Below, in pieces: positions 63,661 to 64,000 of a stretch of 64,000 nucleotides of DNA. The stretch's first letter is position 1. Every line of letters begins with the position of its first letter. The notes under the pieces were generated by a model. The model had not been told where the DNA came from. It searched no databases and saw only the letters and a program-made list of their open reading frames with translations. Position numbers and translations under genes: made by a program. Source of the stretch: Thalassospira sp. MCCC 1A01148 (lineage in GTDB: Bacteria; Pseudomonadota; Alphaproteobacteria; Rhodospirillales; Thalassospiraceae); the NCBI RefSeq assembly GCF_001613795.1, contig NZ_LPVZ01000004.1:1-64000 (forward strand). The letters are read 5' to 3'.

Positions 63661-64000
63661 ATGCTCAGTTACCTGCACGGCTTTCACGCCGGGAATTTTG
63701 CCGACATGCACAAGCATGCTGCCCTTTGGCTGATCCTTGAACACTTGCGCAAAAAGAAAAAGCCGTTCTGCGTGATTGATACCCATGCTGGGTCGGGCTG
63801 GTATGATCTTGGCAGTGAACAGGCCGCCAAAACCGGCGAGTGGAAAGATGGTTATGCGCGCGCCAAGGAAGCCGCCAAGGCGCCCGAAATGCTGCAGCAA
63901 TTCTTAACCTACGTCGCGGGCTTTGATCCTTTGGCAAAGGGCCGCGATTATGGCGTGCGCGAAGGCGATGACTATCACGGACCCTTTTATCCCGGATCAC
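63661..64000 (+). CDS. rlmJ: 23S rRNA (adenine2030-N6)-methyltransferase, partial at window end
   Basis: The first 113 codons are visible and the gene runs off the right edge. The start MLSYLHGFHAGNFADMHKHA is the RlmJ family start, followed by the SAM-binding motif DTHAGSGWYDL. AAGGA lies 9 nt before the ATG and the gene follows the RluE-type gene by 6 nt, so the two rRNA-modification genes are probably co-transcribed. Confidence 0.92.
   Translation, partial: MLSYLHGFHAGNFADMHKHAALWLILEHLRKKKKPFCVIDTHAGSGWYDLGSEQAAKTGEWKDGYARAKEAAKAPEMLQQFLTYVAGFDPLAKGRDYGVREGDDYHGPFYPGS

Overview
The window reads as chromosome of a free-living, probably marine alphaproteobacterium. Gene content, gene order and moderate GC are most like Thalassospira and its relatives in Rhodospirillales; this placement is inference from recognised protein families, not from a marker-gene search. 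Coding density is high. I see no insertion sequence, prophage, CRISPR array or rRNA. One initiator tRNA lies at the left edge, and the right edge cuts through an rlmJ gene.

Region 1 (1-18.4 kb) is a methylated-amine catabolic island. The right part makes glycine betaine from L-carnitine: a CdhR-type regulator (13853-14842, -) diverges from a beta-keto acid cleavage enzyme and a fused L-carnitine dehydrogenase/thioesterase, followed by an esterase. The left part consumes betaine: the Rieske monooxygenase pair gbcA-gbcB, a dimethylglycine dehydrogenase-like FAD/GcvT fusion, a dedicated ETF (etfBA) and purU to return one-carbon units as formate plus THF. A GbdR-type regulator sits between the two betaine operons. 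A LysR gene, a VOC/SnoaL fusion and an L-lactate dehydrogenase paralogue are inserted between the halves.

Region 2 (18.4-30.6 kb) is uptake and accessory metabolism: a CocE/NonD hydrolase next to an oligopeptide-type ABC importer, a UspA-like protein paired with a BCCT betaine/carnitine/choline transporter, a META-domain lipoprotein and a type-2 malate/lactate dehydrogenase.

Region 3 (30.8-42.4 kb) is a C-P lyase locus in an unusual convergent layout: phnCDE plus a hexapeptide acetyltransferase and a DUF1045 2H-phosphoesterase on the + strand, meeting phnGHIJKLMN on the - strand, with phnF divergent from phnG. A Pho-box-like site precedes phnC, and a palindromic operator candidate lies between phnG and phnF. 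No phnP is present in the window, so the 2H enzyme is a candidate for opening the cyclic ribose phosphate.

Region 4 (42.4-64 kb) is mixed: a TRIC-family membrane protein and LysR gene, protocatechuate 3,4-dioxygenase pcaHG, a membrane diguanylate cyclase, methionine aminopeptidase, a HEPN-like orphan, malate synthase G, an MFS transporter, a TAXI-type TRAP system, a flavoprotein, two tandem related GGDEF proteins, a TPR membrane protein, a D-lyxose isomerase-type cupin, a SIMPL protein, an RluE-type pseudouridine synthase and the start of rlmJ. A recurrent theme is a strong hairpin directly downstream of each substrate-binding-protein gene and before its permease genes (three of three transporters).
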